33,870 nucleotides of DNA from Arthrobacter liuii (GTDB taxonomy: Bacteria > Actinomycetota > Actinomycetes > Actinomycetales > Micrococcaceae), in the NCBI RefSeq assembly GCF_014639275.1, contig NZ_BMFW01000035.1, positions 1 to 33,870 on the forward strand. Direction: 5' to 3'. The position numbers and the translations under genes were made by a program. Each line of letters begins with the position of its first letter. The stretch's first letter is position 1. Shown here piece by piece: positions 7,609 to 15,371 of this stretch. The notes under the pieces are model-generated. The model was not told where the DNA came from, ran no database searches, and saw only the letters and a program-made list of their open reading frames with translations.

Positions 7609-8121
7609 CTAGGGAGAAACCGCAGCCACGGCGCCCATGGTGCCAAGCCGGGCCTCGGCGTGCGCCAGCAGCAAGGGAGACGCAGCCATCAAAGCTTCGA
7701 CACTACGTTTCAGGTCCGCTATCTGTACCCGCGCACGCGGGAAGTCGCGGGCCACGACAAGTGGCAGGATACGCGCGCAGCGCTCGGCAATTTCCGTTGC
7801 TCCTGCCATGGACGAAGCACTCTGCAGGCTCAGTACGGCATCAACGGATGCTGTGGGCTCCTCGGCATCCAGAGCGGCAAGGAGCCGGGACAGCCGAACC
7901 GGTTGCAAACTGAAGAAGTCGCTGAGAAATCGAAGGGCCAGAGCAGGGCCGCCAGTATCGTTGGCGATGTCCCACAGGCTCTGCAGGTCGAGAATCGGGT
8001 TGTCTCCACGGGCGGCCGCCGAAGAAGTGGCCGGTTCAGCACCCGCTGTTTCCGGCGTCTCCGCGGCCGTAAGCCGTTGTTCACCATATATGTTGAGGGT
8101 GGTTTCCAAACGGATCCTCAT
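7609..8121 (-). CDS. Hpt-like (histidine phosphotransfer) domain protein lacking the phospho-acceptor His
   Basis: The protein has 170 residues. After a variable N-terminus, residues 45-150 form a predicted four-helix bundle (LDLQSLWDIANDTGGPALAL, FLSDFFSLQPVRLSRLLAAL, then DAVLSLQSASSMAGA). The layout matches Hpt domains, where the third helix carries H-x-x-K-x-S-S. Here that site reads L97-S-L-Q100-S-A-S103, so the phospho-accepting histidine and the usual lysine are replaced. It may bind a response regulator without passing phosphate. The start is uncertain: ATG at 8121 lacks a clear ribosome site, while a TTG four codons later has GAGGA 5-6 bases upstream. No kinase or response regulator gene is adjacent. 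Confidence 0.65.
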   Translation of the reverse strand: MRIRLETTLNIYGEQRLTAAETPETAGAEPATSSAAARGDNPILDLQSLWDIANDTGGPALALRFLSDFFSLQPVRLSRLLAALDAEEPTASVDAVLSLQSASSMAGATEIAERCARILPLVVARDFPRARVQIADLKRSVEALMAASPLLLAHAEARLGTMGAVAAVSP

Positions 8122-8407
8122 GAATCATGAGCGCGCACGGAGCCGACGACAACCCGCTAAGGACCAGGCGCTCTGCTTGACCTGACCCGTGACACTCTTC
8201 CAGATGAGGATCAAGGGGGTGCTCGCCCCCAATCAAGATTCCCTCAAGATCAATCGCCAGCGATATGGGGCGGCTCTACTGCCGTCCGCGAAGCCGGCGT
8301 AACTCTCACGGTAACCTTGACGACTTCTCTCGCCGACGATTTTAAAGAGCCGAGAGTGGATATATGTCCATGTGCTGGCGAGGGTAGAAGAGGTCCTTCC
8401 CAGTTGT
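8122..8407. other. Gene-free stretch with a G5/C5 hairpin
   Basis: I see no convincing gene. GGGGG-TGCTCG-CCCCC at about 8215-8230 can fold and may act as a terminator. The stretch probably also holds the Hpt-like gene promoter. Confidence 0.35.
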
Positions 8408-8745
8408 TCAGGAAAGGTTGTGAATTGCACCTGCCCAGCGCGGACCGGAAACGGCTCGGCGGACCGCCCTCGTGCGGGTGTGGAAGTCAATCTTGGGGAC
8501 CTTCAGTGAGTCCCCGGCAAGCGCGGCCGCATCATCGTGGGCTCGACGATCGATTTCATTGAAAGTCGTGCAGGAATCGGTGATCAGGCCCATTCCTGCA
8601 TACTCGCGAACGGCAGCGATACCGGCCACGGCCTCGGTTTTGGTGTCAAGGGTTTGGATACTGCCATCACGGTGCCGTCCGGGGCTGTCAGCCGGAACCT
8701 GAAGGCTGACTTTGCGTCCACAAACAGTTCGAACATTCCTGCCAT
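8408..8745 (-). pseudogene. DUF1508 (YegP-like) protein gene with single-base frameshift
   Basis: The start is clear: GGAAGGA lies 5 bases before the ATG at 8745. The first part reads MAGMFELFVDAKSAFRFRLT then APDGTVMAVSK, the first beta-strand repeat of the DUF1508 family. About 8651 the frame is lost; one added base there gives DTKTEAVAGIAAVREYAGMG and then LITDSCTTFN, the rest of the DUF1508 core, down to a stop at 8408. The corrected product would be about 112 residues, close to a two-repeat YegP protein. Without correction only a chimeric tail is made. This is either a recent inactivation or a base-call error. Confidence 0.75.
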
Positions 8746-9015
8746 TGCGATCCTTCCGGTATGCGGGATGGCCGAGGCCGCGTCATTGCCGCCACTACGC
8801 GTCGGCATCGTTGCCTGCGCTTTTTAGTGGTATCCCGCTCCAAATTTTCATCAATTGAGCATGCGTTCCCCGAGTCTTTCGCAGGGATGGCTGCCGGCGC
8901 AAGGCTTTCACTTGGCATCCAGCGGAAGTGATCCCGTGCTCTCGATCCCGTCCTCGCGAACTCTCCCCGTAGAGTACAAAAAGGACCCTGAGCGTTCCCA
9001 TGGTCGTCAACAGAC

Positions 9016-9189
9016 GTGACTTCTCTCTCGTGGACAGTAAGGCTGACGCGTGGAGGTGGAGCGGATGAAACAATCCTCCCTGCCAGGAGCGCCCGGCAAT
9101 CCGGCCTCTCCCGGGAAGCAATCGCACTATGCCTGGGCACCAGCAAGCAAAGCCCATCCACGGCCACTACGGGAAGCGCTAACTGCTGA
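9016..9189 (+). CDS. Possible small HTH-like ORF, probably frameshifted at its end
   Basis: From a GTG at 9016 the plus strand can encode 57 residues. The middle reads ARQSGLSREAIALCLGTSKQ, like the helix-turn-helix of small actinobacterial DNA-binding proteins. A one-base shift near 9153 would end it as IHGHYGKR with a TAA at 9180-9182, which fits the usual tail of such motifs better than the uncorrected end. No ribosome site is visible. The rest of 8746-9403 shows nothing else I can support. Confidence 0.3.
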   Translation: MTSLSWTVRLTRGGGADETILPARSARQSGLSREAIALCLGTSKQSPSTATTGSANC

Positions 9190-9403
9190 AATAGCATGTG
9201 GCTGCGTTGACGCAACAGCCGATGGATCGCTCTCCTACCTGGCGCCGCAACCTCCATGGCTGATAGTGGGCGTTTCATCAACTTGCCGCCTTTTGCCAGG
9301 TTTCAAGGCGGCCTAGGGGCCGCCGATCGTCATGGGTTTTCGGCGTCGTTCTGATAGGGGACCCACCGCTGGGTATAGGGGCAGGAGTGCAACTTGGGGA
9401 ACC

Positions 9404-9592
9404 GTGAGCGGTCCAAAAATTCGCGAGGAAATAAGCGACGACGGAGCGCCGAACGAAGTTTTGGACTGCGAGCGGCGCGAAGCGCCCTGGTTGCATGGAG
9501 GGCCCGCCCAGCGAGGATGGATTATCCGAATGACAAGCAACGGCCATTCTTTCACTTGCTCATGGTCAAGTGGCGGCATGGCGGCACGCTAA
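9404..9592 (+). CDS. Possible small hypothetical protein
   Basis: A GTG at 9404, preceded by GGGGAA four bases upstream, opens a 62-residue frame that begins SGPKIREEISDDGAPNEVLD and ends GGMAAR. It is charged, has two Cys residues and no membrane segment. I do not recognise it. It lies in poorly coding DNA close to the tRNA fragment and could be spurious. Confidence 0.3.
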   Translation: MSGPKIREEISDDGAPNEVLDCERREAPWLHGGPAQRGWIIRMTSNGHSFTCSWSSGGMAAR

Positions 9593-9809
9593 GAATGAGC
9601 CTGACAGCATTTTTGAGGACGGTATCGCAAGCGGATGGCGCCAAGCCCGACCGGAGGCTCTTCATGGAGAAGGACTCCAGCTTCGCCGGGGGCCGCTGCC
9701 TCTGCCCGAGCACGGCAGCCGGAGATAGTCGAGCACGATGCCACCGACTCACCATTAACTCACCATAATCAACGACAAACGACCACTATTCACCGCTTGT
9801 CGTGAGCTG
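9593..9809. other. Gene-free stretch before the tRNA scar
   Basis: I see no supported gene. A short direct repeat (ACTCACCAT twice, about 9749-9769) is present. Confidence 0.4.
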
Positions 9810-9837
9810 CAAAAACCGCTAAATTCCGGGGTTTTTG
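9810..9837. terminator. Perfect 8-bp hairpin near att-like site
   Basis: CAAAAACC (9810-9817) and GGTTTTTG (9830-9837) are exact reverse complements around a 12-base loop. On the plus strand the 3' arm contains TTTTT. It may terminate a transcript of a lost element gene, or be part of an attachment region. Confidence 0.4.
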
Positions 9838-9867
9838 GACTACTTTCGAGGTCATTTAGGCAGCCGG

Positions 9868-9911
9868 ATCGAAAGCGGGGGTCGTCGGTTCGAATCCGAC
9901 AGGGGGCTCCA
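9868..9911 (+). tRNA. 3' fragment of a tRNA gene (T-arm, acceptor strand, CCA), probable att site
   Basis: GTCGG-TTCGAAT-CCGAC (9884-9900) is a perfect T-arm. It is followed by a 7-base acceptor strand AGGGGGC, discriminator T and an encoded CCA (9909-9911). The variable-loop-like GGGTC precedes it. The matching 5' acceptor strand (GCCCCCT), D-arm and a proper anticodon arm are absent in the 75 bases upstream, so it is not a whole tRNA. Such 3' ends are left when a tyrosine integrase inserts an element into a tRNA gene. The T discriminator and acceptor sequence would suit an actinobacterial tRNA-Thr, but identity is a guess. Confidence 0.7.
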
Positions 9912-9980
9912 TGAACCTCACCGGGTCTAAGCTGGATCCATCCGAAATGATCAGCGTGCTGACAAAGGAGGATGGGTACC

Positions 9981-10406
9981 ATGCCCAAGACCGGCAAGAA
10001 TGACCATGCCCGCAAAGACGAGCTTCCCTCGACCCTGCAGAGTTCTGGGCAAAAAGCCCAGGACATGTTCGCGAAGACCTACGATTCCGCCCTTGAGTCC
10101 TACGACAATGACGAACAACGGGCTGCCCGCGCAGCATACGCGTCCCTGAAGCACAGCTATGAGAAGGTGGGCGACCACTGGGAGCCCAAGGAAAAACGCG
10201 GTCCGTCGGACAAGCACGCAGAACAGGGGCTCCGCTCATCCGAGCCCACGGCAGGCGGCGTCGATGCCAATGCTTCCAAGGAGCACCTCTACAAACTGGC
10301 CAAGGAATTGGACGTCAAGGGCCGCTCCAAGATGGATAAGGACCAGCTGGTGAACGCGCTTCAAAGGGCCAACGACGCGGCCACCCGCAAAGCCCGCAGC
10401 AAATAG
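9981..10406 (+). CDS. ChaB family protein with Rho-N-like C-terminal domain
   Basis: This 141-residue protein starts DELPSTLQSSGQKAQDMFAK at residues 13-32, the ChaB signature (ChaB is named as a cation transport regulator, role in actinobacteria unknown), with AYASLKHSYEKVGDHW completing the domain. Residues 99-129 (SKEHLYKLAKELDVKGRSKM then DKDQLVNAL) match the short Rho N-terminal-like/SAP-like helical fold. I chose the ATG at 9981 since AAGGAGG lies 9 bases before it; an ATG at 9972 would overlap that site. It is the first intact gene after the tRNA scar. Confidence 0.9.
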   Translation: MPKTGKNDHARKDELPSTLQSSGQKAQDMFAKTYDSALESYDNDEQRAARAAYASLKHSYEKVGDHWEPKEKRGPSDKHAEQGLRSSEPTAGGVDANASKEHLYKLAKELDVKGRSKMDKDQLVNALQRANDAATRKARSK

Positions 10407-10490
10407 CCCGCGCTCTTGCCGTCCTGCCGTTCAAGGTGTCGAATCAGAGGACACGTTCGGTCCGTTCGGCGATGATGCCAGGAGGTTCCA

Positions 10491-12662
10491 ATGTCGGTGA
10501 AGAGCACCAGGGAGTCAGCGCGGGCGGCAGGCGGCAGGAACGGGCCTGATCCAAAGCGGGCGGACCAGGCTGCCGGCATCGCGGCCCAGGACCCCGCCCG
10601 GATCCGAAACGTTGCCCTGGTGGGGCACTCCGGTGCCGGGAAAACCATGCTCATCGAGGCCCTGCTCGCAGCCAACGGCATGATCACGCGCAAAGGCTCC
10701 ATCGCGGACGGATCAACCGTCAGCGATTCGGACGCCGCAGCGGTGCACCAGCAGCGGTCGGTCACGCTGTCCCTGGTCCCGCTGATGGTGGACGACTTCA
10801 AGGTGAACCTCCTGGACACGCCTGGTTACCCCGACTTCATCGGGGAACTGCGCGCGGGCCTTCGGGCCTCGGACGCCGCGCTGTTCGTTGTGTCCGCCGT
10901 CGACGGGATCGACGCGACCACCACTGCGCTTTGGGGCGAGTGCGGGCACATGAGGCTGCCACGCGCCGTCGTGATCACCCGGATGGACCACCCGCGGGCA
11001 AATTACGACGCCGCCCTGGCCGCCTGCCAGAAAGCGTTCGGCGACGGCGTCCTGCCCCTGTACGTCCCGGTGCGGACGGCGGGCGAGCCAACCGGCCTGC
11101 TGGGCCTGCTGTCGAAGGAGGTAACGGACTACTCCTCCGGAGACGCGTCACCTGAAGTCCGCGCAGCAGCACCGGATGAACTTGCGGATGCCGGGTCCGC
11201 CAGGGGTGCACTCATCGAGGGCATCATCGCCGAAAGCGAAGACGAAACGCTGATGGACCGATACCTGGAAGGCGAGGACATCGACCCCGCAGTCCTGGCG
11301 GCCGACCTGGAAACCGCCGTCGCGAGGGGATCGTTCTTTCCCGTCCTGTCCACGTCCGCCGTGACCGGGCTCGGCACCGCGGAGCTGCTCGACCTGCTGG
11401 TGCGCGGCTTCCCGGCGCCGCTGGACCGCAGCCTCCCGGCGATGACCGACCTCGCGGGGGAGCCGGCCGGAGGCCTGGACTGCGACCCGTCCGGGCCGCT
11501 CGCCGCCGAAGTGGTGCGCACCTCCAACGATCCCTTCCTGGGGCGCATCTGCCTTGTGCGGGTCTTCTCCGGTACGCTCCGCGAGGATTCGCCCGTCCAC
11601 GTGGGTGGCCATGGCCTGGCTGACCGCGGCCACCAGGACCACGACACCGATGAACGGGTCACCCACATCTACTCTCCCTTGGGAGCCAGCCTGCGTCCCG
11701 TTCCCTACTGCGTGGCAGGGGACATGTGCGCCCTGGCCAAGCTGGGCAGCGCCGAAACCGGGGACACCATTTCCGCCCGGGAAAGCCCGTTGCTGCTCGA
11801 GACCTGGGAGATGCCCGAACCCCTGCTGCCGGTTGCGGTGGAAGCGGACTCCCGCAGCGACGAGGACGCCCTGGCGCGCAGCCTGGGCCGGATAGCGGCG
11901 GGCGATCCCACGCTGCGGGTGGACAGGAACACCGAAACGCACCAGCTGGTGCTGTGGTGCATGGGTGAGGCGCACGCGGAGGTGGTGCTGGACCGGCTGC
12001 GGGAACAGGGCGTGAAACTGCATACCGTGGAGGTGGTGACACCGCTGCGGGAAACCTTTGCGGCCGCCGTCTCCGGCCACGGCCGCCACGTCAAACAGTC
12101 AGGCGGCCACGGGCAGTACGCCGTGTGCGACATCGACGTGGAACCGCTGGAGCGCGGAGGCGGGTTCGAATTCGTAGACAAGACGGTTGGCGGAGTCATC
12201 CCGGGAACGTTCATCCCGTCCATCGAAAAGGGGGTCCGTGCGCAAATGGAGAGGGGGGTCTCTGCCGGGTTCCCCGTGGTTGACCTGCGGGTGACCCTGG
12301 TGGGCGGCAAGGCGCACAGCGTGGATTCCTCCGATGCGGCATTCCAGGCGGCGGGGGCCCTGGCGCTCCGCGAGGCCGCAGCCGCGGGAAAGGTCCAACT
12401 GCTGGAGCCGGTGTCGTCGGTGTCCATCACCGTTTCCGACGATCATGTGGGTCCTGTGATGAGCGACCTGTCCGGCCGGCGGGGACGCCTCACCGGCACC
12501 ACGTCCTCCGGCGAGGGACTCACGGAAATCAGCGCCGAAGTTCCGGACCAGGAACTCCTGCGGTACGCGGTGGAACTGCGCGCCCTGACGGCGGGCACCG
12601 GCCGGTTCCGCCGCCAGTACCTGCGCCACGACCCCGTCCCCCTGAATTACAGCCCATCCTGA
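10491..12662 (+). CDS. Elongation factor G-like protein (EF-G2 type)
   Basis: A 723-residue translational GTPase. Visible motifs are the P-loop GHSGAGKT (45-52), a G2-like region QQRSVTLS (87-94), G3 DTPGYPDF (109-116) and a G4 site TRMD (163-166) in place of the canonical NKMD. The later domains (domain II, then HGRHVKQSGGHGQYAVCDID and GVIPGTFIPSIEKGV of domain IV) follow EF-G order. Actinobacteria have such a second EF-G besides the one in the str operon; its task is not settled. The start is well supported by AGGAGG 5 bases before the ATG. It stands 84 bp after the ChaB gene. Confidence 0.92.
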   Translation: MSVKSTRESARAAGGRNGPDPKRADQAAGIAAQDPARIRNVALVGHSGAGKTMLIEALLAANGMITRKGSIADGSTVSDSDAAAVHQQRSVTLSLVPLMVDDFKVNLLDTPGYPDFIGELRAGLRASDAALFVVSAVDGIDATTTALWGECGHMRLPRAVVITRMDHPRANYDAALAACQKAFGDGVLPLYVPVRTAGEPTGLLGLLSKEVTDYSSGDASPEVRAAAPDELADAGSARGALIEGIIAESEDETLMDRYLEGEDIDPAVLAADLETAVARGSFFPVLSTSAVTGLGTAELLDLLVRGFPAPLDRSLPAMTDLAGEPAGGLDCDPSGPLAAEVVRTSNDPFLGRICLVRVFSGTLREDSPVHVGGHGLADRGHQDHDTDERVTHIYSPLGASLRPVPYCVAGDMCALAKLGSAETGDTISARESPLLLETWEMPEPLLPVAVEADSRSDEDALARSLGRIAAGDPTLRVDRNTETHQLVLWCMGEAHAEVVLDRLREQGVKLHTVEVVTPLRETFAAAVSGHGRHVKQSGGHGQYAVCDIDVEPLERGGGFEFVDKTVGGVIPGTFIPSIEKGVRAQMERGVSAGFPVVDLRVTLVGGKAHSVDSSDAAFQAAGALALREAAAAGKVQLLEPVSSVSITVSDDHVGPVMSDLSGRRGRLTGTTSSGEGLTEISAEVPDQELLRYAVELRALTAGTGRFRRQYLRHDPVPLNYSPS

Positions 12663-12701
12663 CACCACCCGGCCAGGAACAGATAAAAGAGCGCCAACCC
12701 C

Positions 12702-13955
12702 GTGAACGCCGCAGCACGAAAAATCCAGACCATCTACCTGACGCTGACGTTGGGCAACACCCTTGCGGCGTCGTTCATTTGGGGGATCAATACGCTGTTC
12801 CTGCTTGATGCCGGGCTGAACAACCTCGAGGCTTTCGCCGCGAACGCCTTCTTTACGGCAGGGATGGTGCTTTTCGAGGTGCCTACCGGGGTGGTCGCGG
12901 ATAGTTGGGGGCGGCGCACGTCCTTCCTGCTGGGCACCGTGACCTTGGCCGTAGCCACCTACCTCTACTACTTTCTGTGGCAAGTGTCCGCATCGTTCTG
13001 GTGGTGGGCAGCAGTGTCCGTACTGCTGGGCCTGGGCTTCACTTTCTTCTCCGGGGCAGTGGAAGCCTGGCTGGTGGACGCCCTGCACTTTTCCGGCTAT
13101 GACGGCGGCCTCGAAACCGTCCTGGGCCGGGGCCAAATGGTTTCCGGTGTCGCCATGCTGGCCGGCTCAGTGGCAGGCGGGGTGATCGCCCAGGCCACCA
13201 ACCTGGGGGTGCCGTTCCTGCTGCGCGTGGCGGTGCTCGTGGCCATGTTCGTGGTGGCCTTCCTGCTCATGCACGACGTCGGCTTCACACCTGAGCGTTC
13301 GGCCCACCCCCTGCAGGCCACCCGTGCGGTCCTGAGGGCATCGGTGGACGGCGGACTACGGAACCCGCCGGTGCGGTTCATGATGCTGGCTGCCCCGTTC
13401 ACCGAAGGCGTCGGGTTCTACGTCTTTTATGCCCTCCAGCCCTACCTCCTGCAGCTCTTCGGCGACCCCAGGGCCTACGCCATCGCCGGCCTTGCAGCGG
13501 CGATCGTGGCAGGCGCAGACATCGTGGGCGGCTGGCTGGCGCCACAGGTGCGGAAGCGGGTGCGCCGCCGCACCACCGTGCTGCTCGCCTCCACCCTCAC
13601 CAGTTCGGTGGTCCTGGTGGTACTCCTGGCCACCAGCACCTTTTGGCTGGCACTGGTGCTCCTTGCCCTCTGGGCTGTGGTGGCCTCTGTAGGGACCCCC
13701 GTGCGCCAGGCCTACCTTAACGACATGATCGCCTCGAAGCAGCGCGCAACCGTCCTGAGCTTCGCCTCGCTCATGGGGTCCAGCGGGGGAGTGGTGGTGC
13801 AGCCGCTGCTCGGCAGGGCCGCCGACGTGTACGGCTATCCTGCATCCCTGGCGCTGGGCGGCGCGGTGCAGCTGCTGGCGGCACCCTTTATCCTGCTCAG
13901 CCGGGGCCGGCGCTCGCCGGCAGATGCTGCCACCGGCGTGGCGGCCGCGCCGTGA
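12702..13955 (+). CDS. MFS transporter
   Basis: This 417-residue membrane protein has about 12 hydrophobic segments in two halves. The loop after helix 2 carries GVVADSWGRRTSFLLG, the MFS motif A (G-x-x-x-D-x-x-G-R-R). GAVEAWLVDALHFSGYD in the first half resembles drug or sugar efflux-type MFS proteins, but the substrate cannot be told. The start is a GTG at 12702 with only a weak AGGAAC upstream. It lies 39 bp after the EF-G-like gene and ends before a strong hairpin terminator. Confidence 0.9.
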   Translation: MNAAARKIQTIYLTLTLGNTLAASFIWGINTLFLLDAGLNNLEAFAANAFFTAGMVLFEVPTGVVADSWGRRTSFLLGTVTLAVATYLYYFLWQVSASFWWWAAVSVLLGLGFTFFSGAVEAWLVDALHFSGYDGGLETVLGRGQMVSGVAMLAGSVAGGVIAQATNLGVPFLLRVAVLVAMFVVAFLLMHDVGFTPERSAHPLQATRAVLRASVDGGLRNPPVRFMMLAAPFTEGVGFYVFYALQPYLLQLFGDPRAYAIAGLAAAIVAGADIVGGWLAPQVRKRVRRRTTVLLASTLTSSVVLVVLLATSTFWLALVLLALWAVVASVGTPVRQAYLNDMIASKQRATVLSFASLMGSSGGVVVQPLLGRAADVYGYPASLALGGAVQLLAAPFILLSRGRRSPADAATGVAAAP

Positions 13956-14018
13956 TCAGCGTTGGGGGAGAACCTGGGCAGCAGGGGAGGAGTGCTGCAG
14001 CAGCCGCAGGCAAGTGAG

Positions 14019-14057
14019 GGCCCCTGGGTCCCGGACTGGGTCCGGGGCCCAGGGGCC
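14019..14057. terminator. Strong bidirectional terminator hairpin
   Basis: An 18-bp stem (GGCCCCTGGG, one T-G wobble, CCCGGAC) closes on a TGG loop. It lies between the convergent MFS gene (ends 13955) and mmsB-type gene (ends 14087) and can serve both. Confidence 0.85.
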
Positions 14058-14086
14058 TCCAAGAGCAGCAGGCGCCTGCCGCGGGT

Positions 14087-15367
14087 CTACTTGACGCCCG
14101 CGTCCACTGTTTCGGTGGGCGCCGGCGCCGGGCTCTCCTGCGAGGGCGGAGGAGTGGTCTTGAGCTTGAACCGCTTTCCGACCTCCCCGCCGCCACCGCT
14201 GCGGTTCTTGTTGAAGATGTCGAAACCGACGGCGACAAGGAGCACCAGGCCCTTGATGAGCTGCTGGTAGTCAGTGCCCAGGCCCAGGATGGACATGCCG
14301 TTGTTGAGCACGCCCATGATGAGGCCGCCGATCATCGCTCCGGCGACCGTTCCGATGCCGCCGGTGACGGCGGCGCCGCCAATGAATGCTGCGGCGATGG
14401 AGTCGAGCTCGAAGCCCGTTCCACCGGCCGGCTGCGCGGAGTTGAGCCGGGCGGTGAAGACAAGGCCCGCGAGGGCGGCGAGGACGCCCATGTTCACGAA
14501 GAGCCGGAACGTGACGGCTTTGGTCTTGATGCCTGACAGCTCAGCTGCGTGGAGGTTGCCGCCGATTGCATAGGTGTGCCGCCCGAAGACGCTGTTGTTC
14601 ATCAGGGCGGTGTACGCGATCACCAGGGCGGCCAGGACCACCAGGACGATTGGCGTGCCGCGGTAGGACGCCAGCAGGAAGGTGATGATGAGCATGAGCA
14701 GCGCCGTGAAGGCTGTCTTGATGACGAACCAGACCAGGGGTTCGCTTTCGAGATCGAACTTCCGCCGGATCCTGCGCTCCTTGAGTGCCTGGATGAGCAG
14801 GGCGGCCGTTGCGCCGAGGCCCAGGATGACGGTGAGCCATTCCAGCACGGAGGCGCCGCCGGAGATGTCCGGAAGGAAGCCGCCACCCAGGGCCCGCAGT
14901 TCCGCGGGGAAGGGGGTGATCTGCTGGTTCTTGAGGGTGATGAGCGTCAGTCCGCGGAAGATCAGCATGCCCGCGAGGGTGACGATGAAGGCCGGGATCC
15001 CTACGTAGGCGATCCAGTAGCCCTGCCAGGCGCCCACCAGGGCACCGACCAGGAGGCATGCAGGGATGGCGGCCCACCACGGCCAGCCCCAGTGCACGAT
15101 CATGACGCCGGCAACCGCGCCGATGAACCCGGCCACCGATCCGACGGAAAGGTCGATGTGCCCGGCGATAATGACCATCACCATGCCGATGGCCAGGATC
15201 AGGATGTAACTGTTCTGGACCACGAGGTTGGTGACGTTCTGCGGTTCCAGCAGGATCCCGCCCGTGAGTCCCTGGAACAGCAGGACGATCAGGATCAGGG
15301 CAACGAAGATGCCAACCTGGCGGAGGCGGCTGGTGAGGAATCCTAGCGATTCTCGTAAGGCGGACAT
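14087..15367 (-). CDS. mmsB: Multiple-monosaccharide ABC transporter permease
   Basis: A 426-residue inner-membrane permease of the BPD_transp_2 (RbsC/XylH) type with about ten hydrophobic segments. Typical motifs are MVMVIIAGHIDLSVGSVAG (near residue 60) and the C-terminal AAFIGGAAVTGGIGTVAGAM coupling region. It resembles GguB/MmsB, the partner of ChvE-type binding proteins. It starts 4 bp after the ATPase stop (AAGGAA as ribosome site, overlapping that stop), so the two are translationally coupled. The position opposite araBDA suggests L-arabinose import; related systems also take xylose, glucose or galactose. Confidence 0.92.
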   Translation of the reverse strand: MSALRESLGFLTSRLRQVGIFVALILIVLLFQGLTGGILLEPQNVTNLVVQNSYILILAIGMVMVIIAGHIDLSVGSVAGFIGAVAGVMIVHWGWPWWAAIPACLLVGALVGAWQGYWIAYVGIPAFIVTLAGMLIFRGLTLITLKNQQITPFPAELRALGGGFLPDISGGASVLEWLTVILGLGATAALLIQALKERRIRRKFDLESEPLVWFVIKTAFTALLMLIITFLLASYRGTPIVLVVLAALVIAYTALMNNSVFGRHTYAIGGNLHAAELSGIKTKAVTFRLFVNMGVLAALAGLVFTARLNSAQPAGGTGFELDSIAAAFIGGAAVTGGIGTVAGAMIGGLIMGVLNNGMSILGLGTDYQQLIKGLVLLVAVGFDIFNKNRSGGGGEVGKRFKLKTTPPPSQESPAPAPTETVDAGVK

Positions 15368-15371
15368 TTCG

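Noticed and set aside
7423..8185. Plus-strand frames opposite the Hpt-like gene
   Set aside because: They lack motifs, while the minus strand shows a coherent helical-bundle protein.
8688..9281. 197-codon minus-strand frame upstream of DUF1508
   Set aside because: It overlaps the DUF1508 start in another frame, has no motifs and no ribosome site.
9755..10239. Minus-strand frames with VGFEPTTPAFDPAA- or RIRTDDPRFRSG-like peptides
   Set aside because: These are known types of false translation produced by reading a tRNA 3' end backwards; here they come from the tRNA fragment.
11148..13136. Long minus-strand frames opposite the EF-G-like and MFS genes
   Set aside because: They follow the codon periodicity of the real plus-strand genes and encode low-complexity Gly/His/Gln-rich text.
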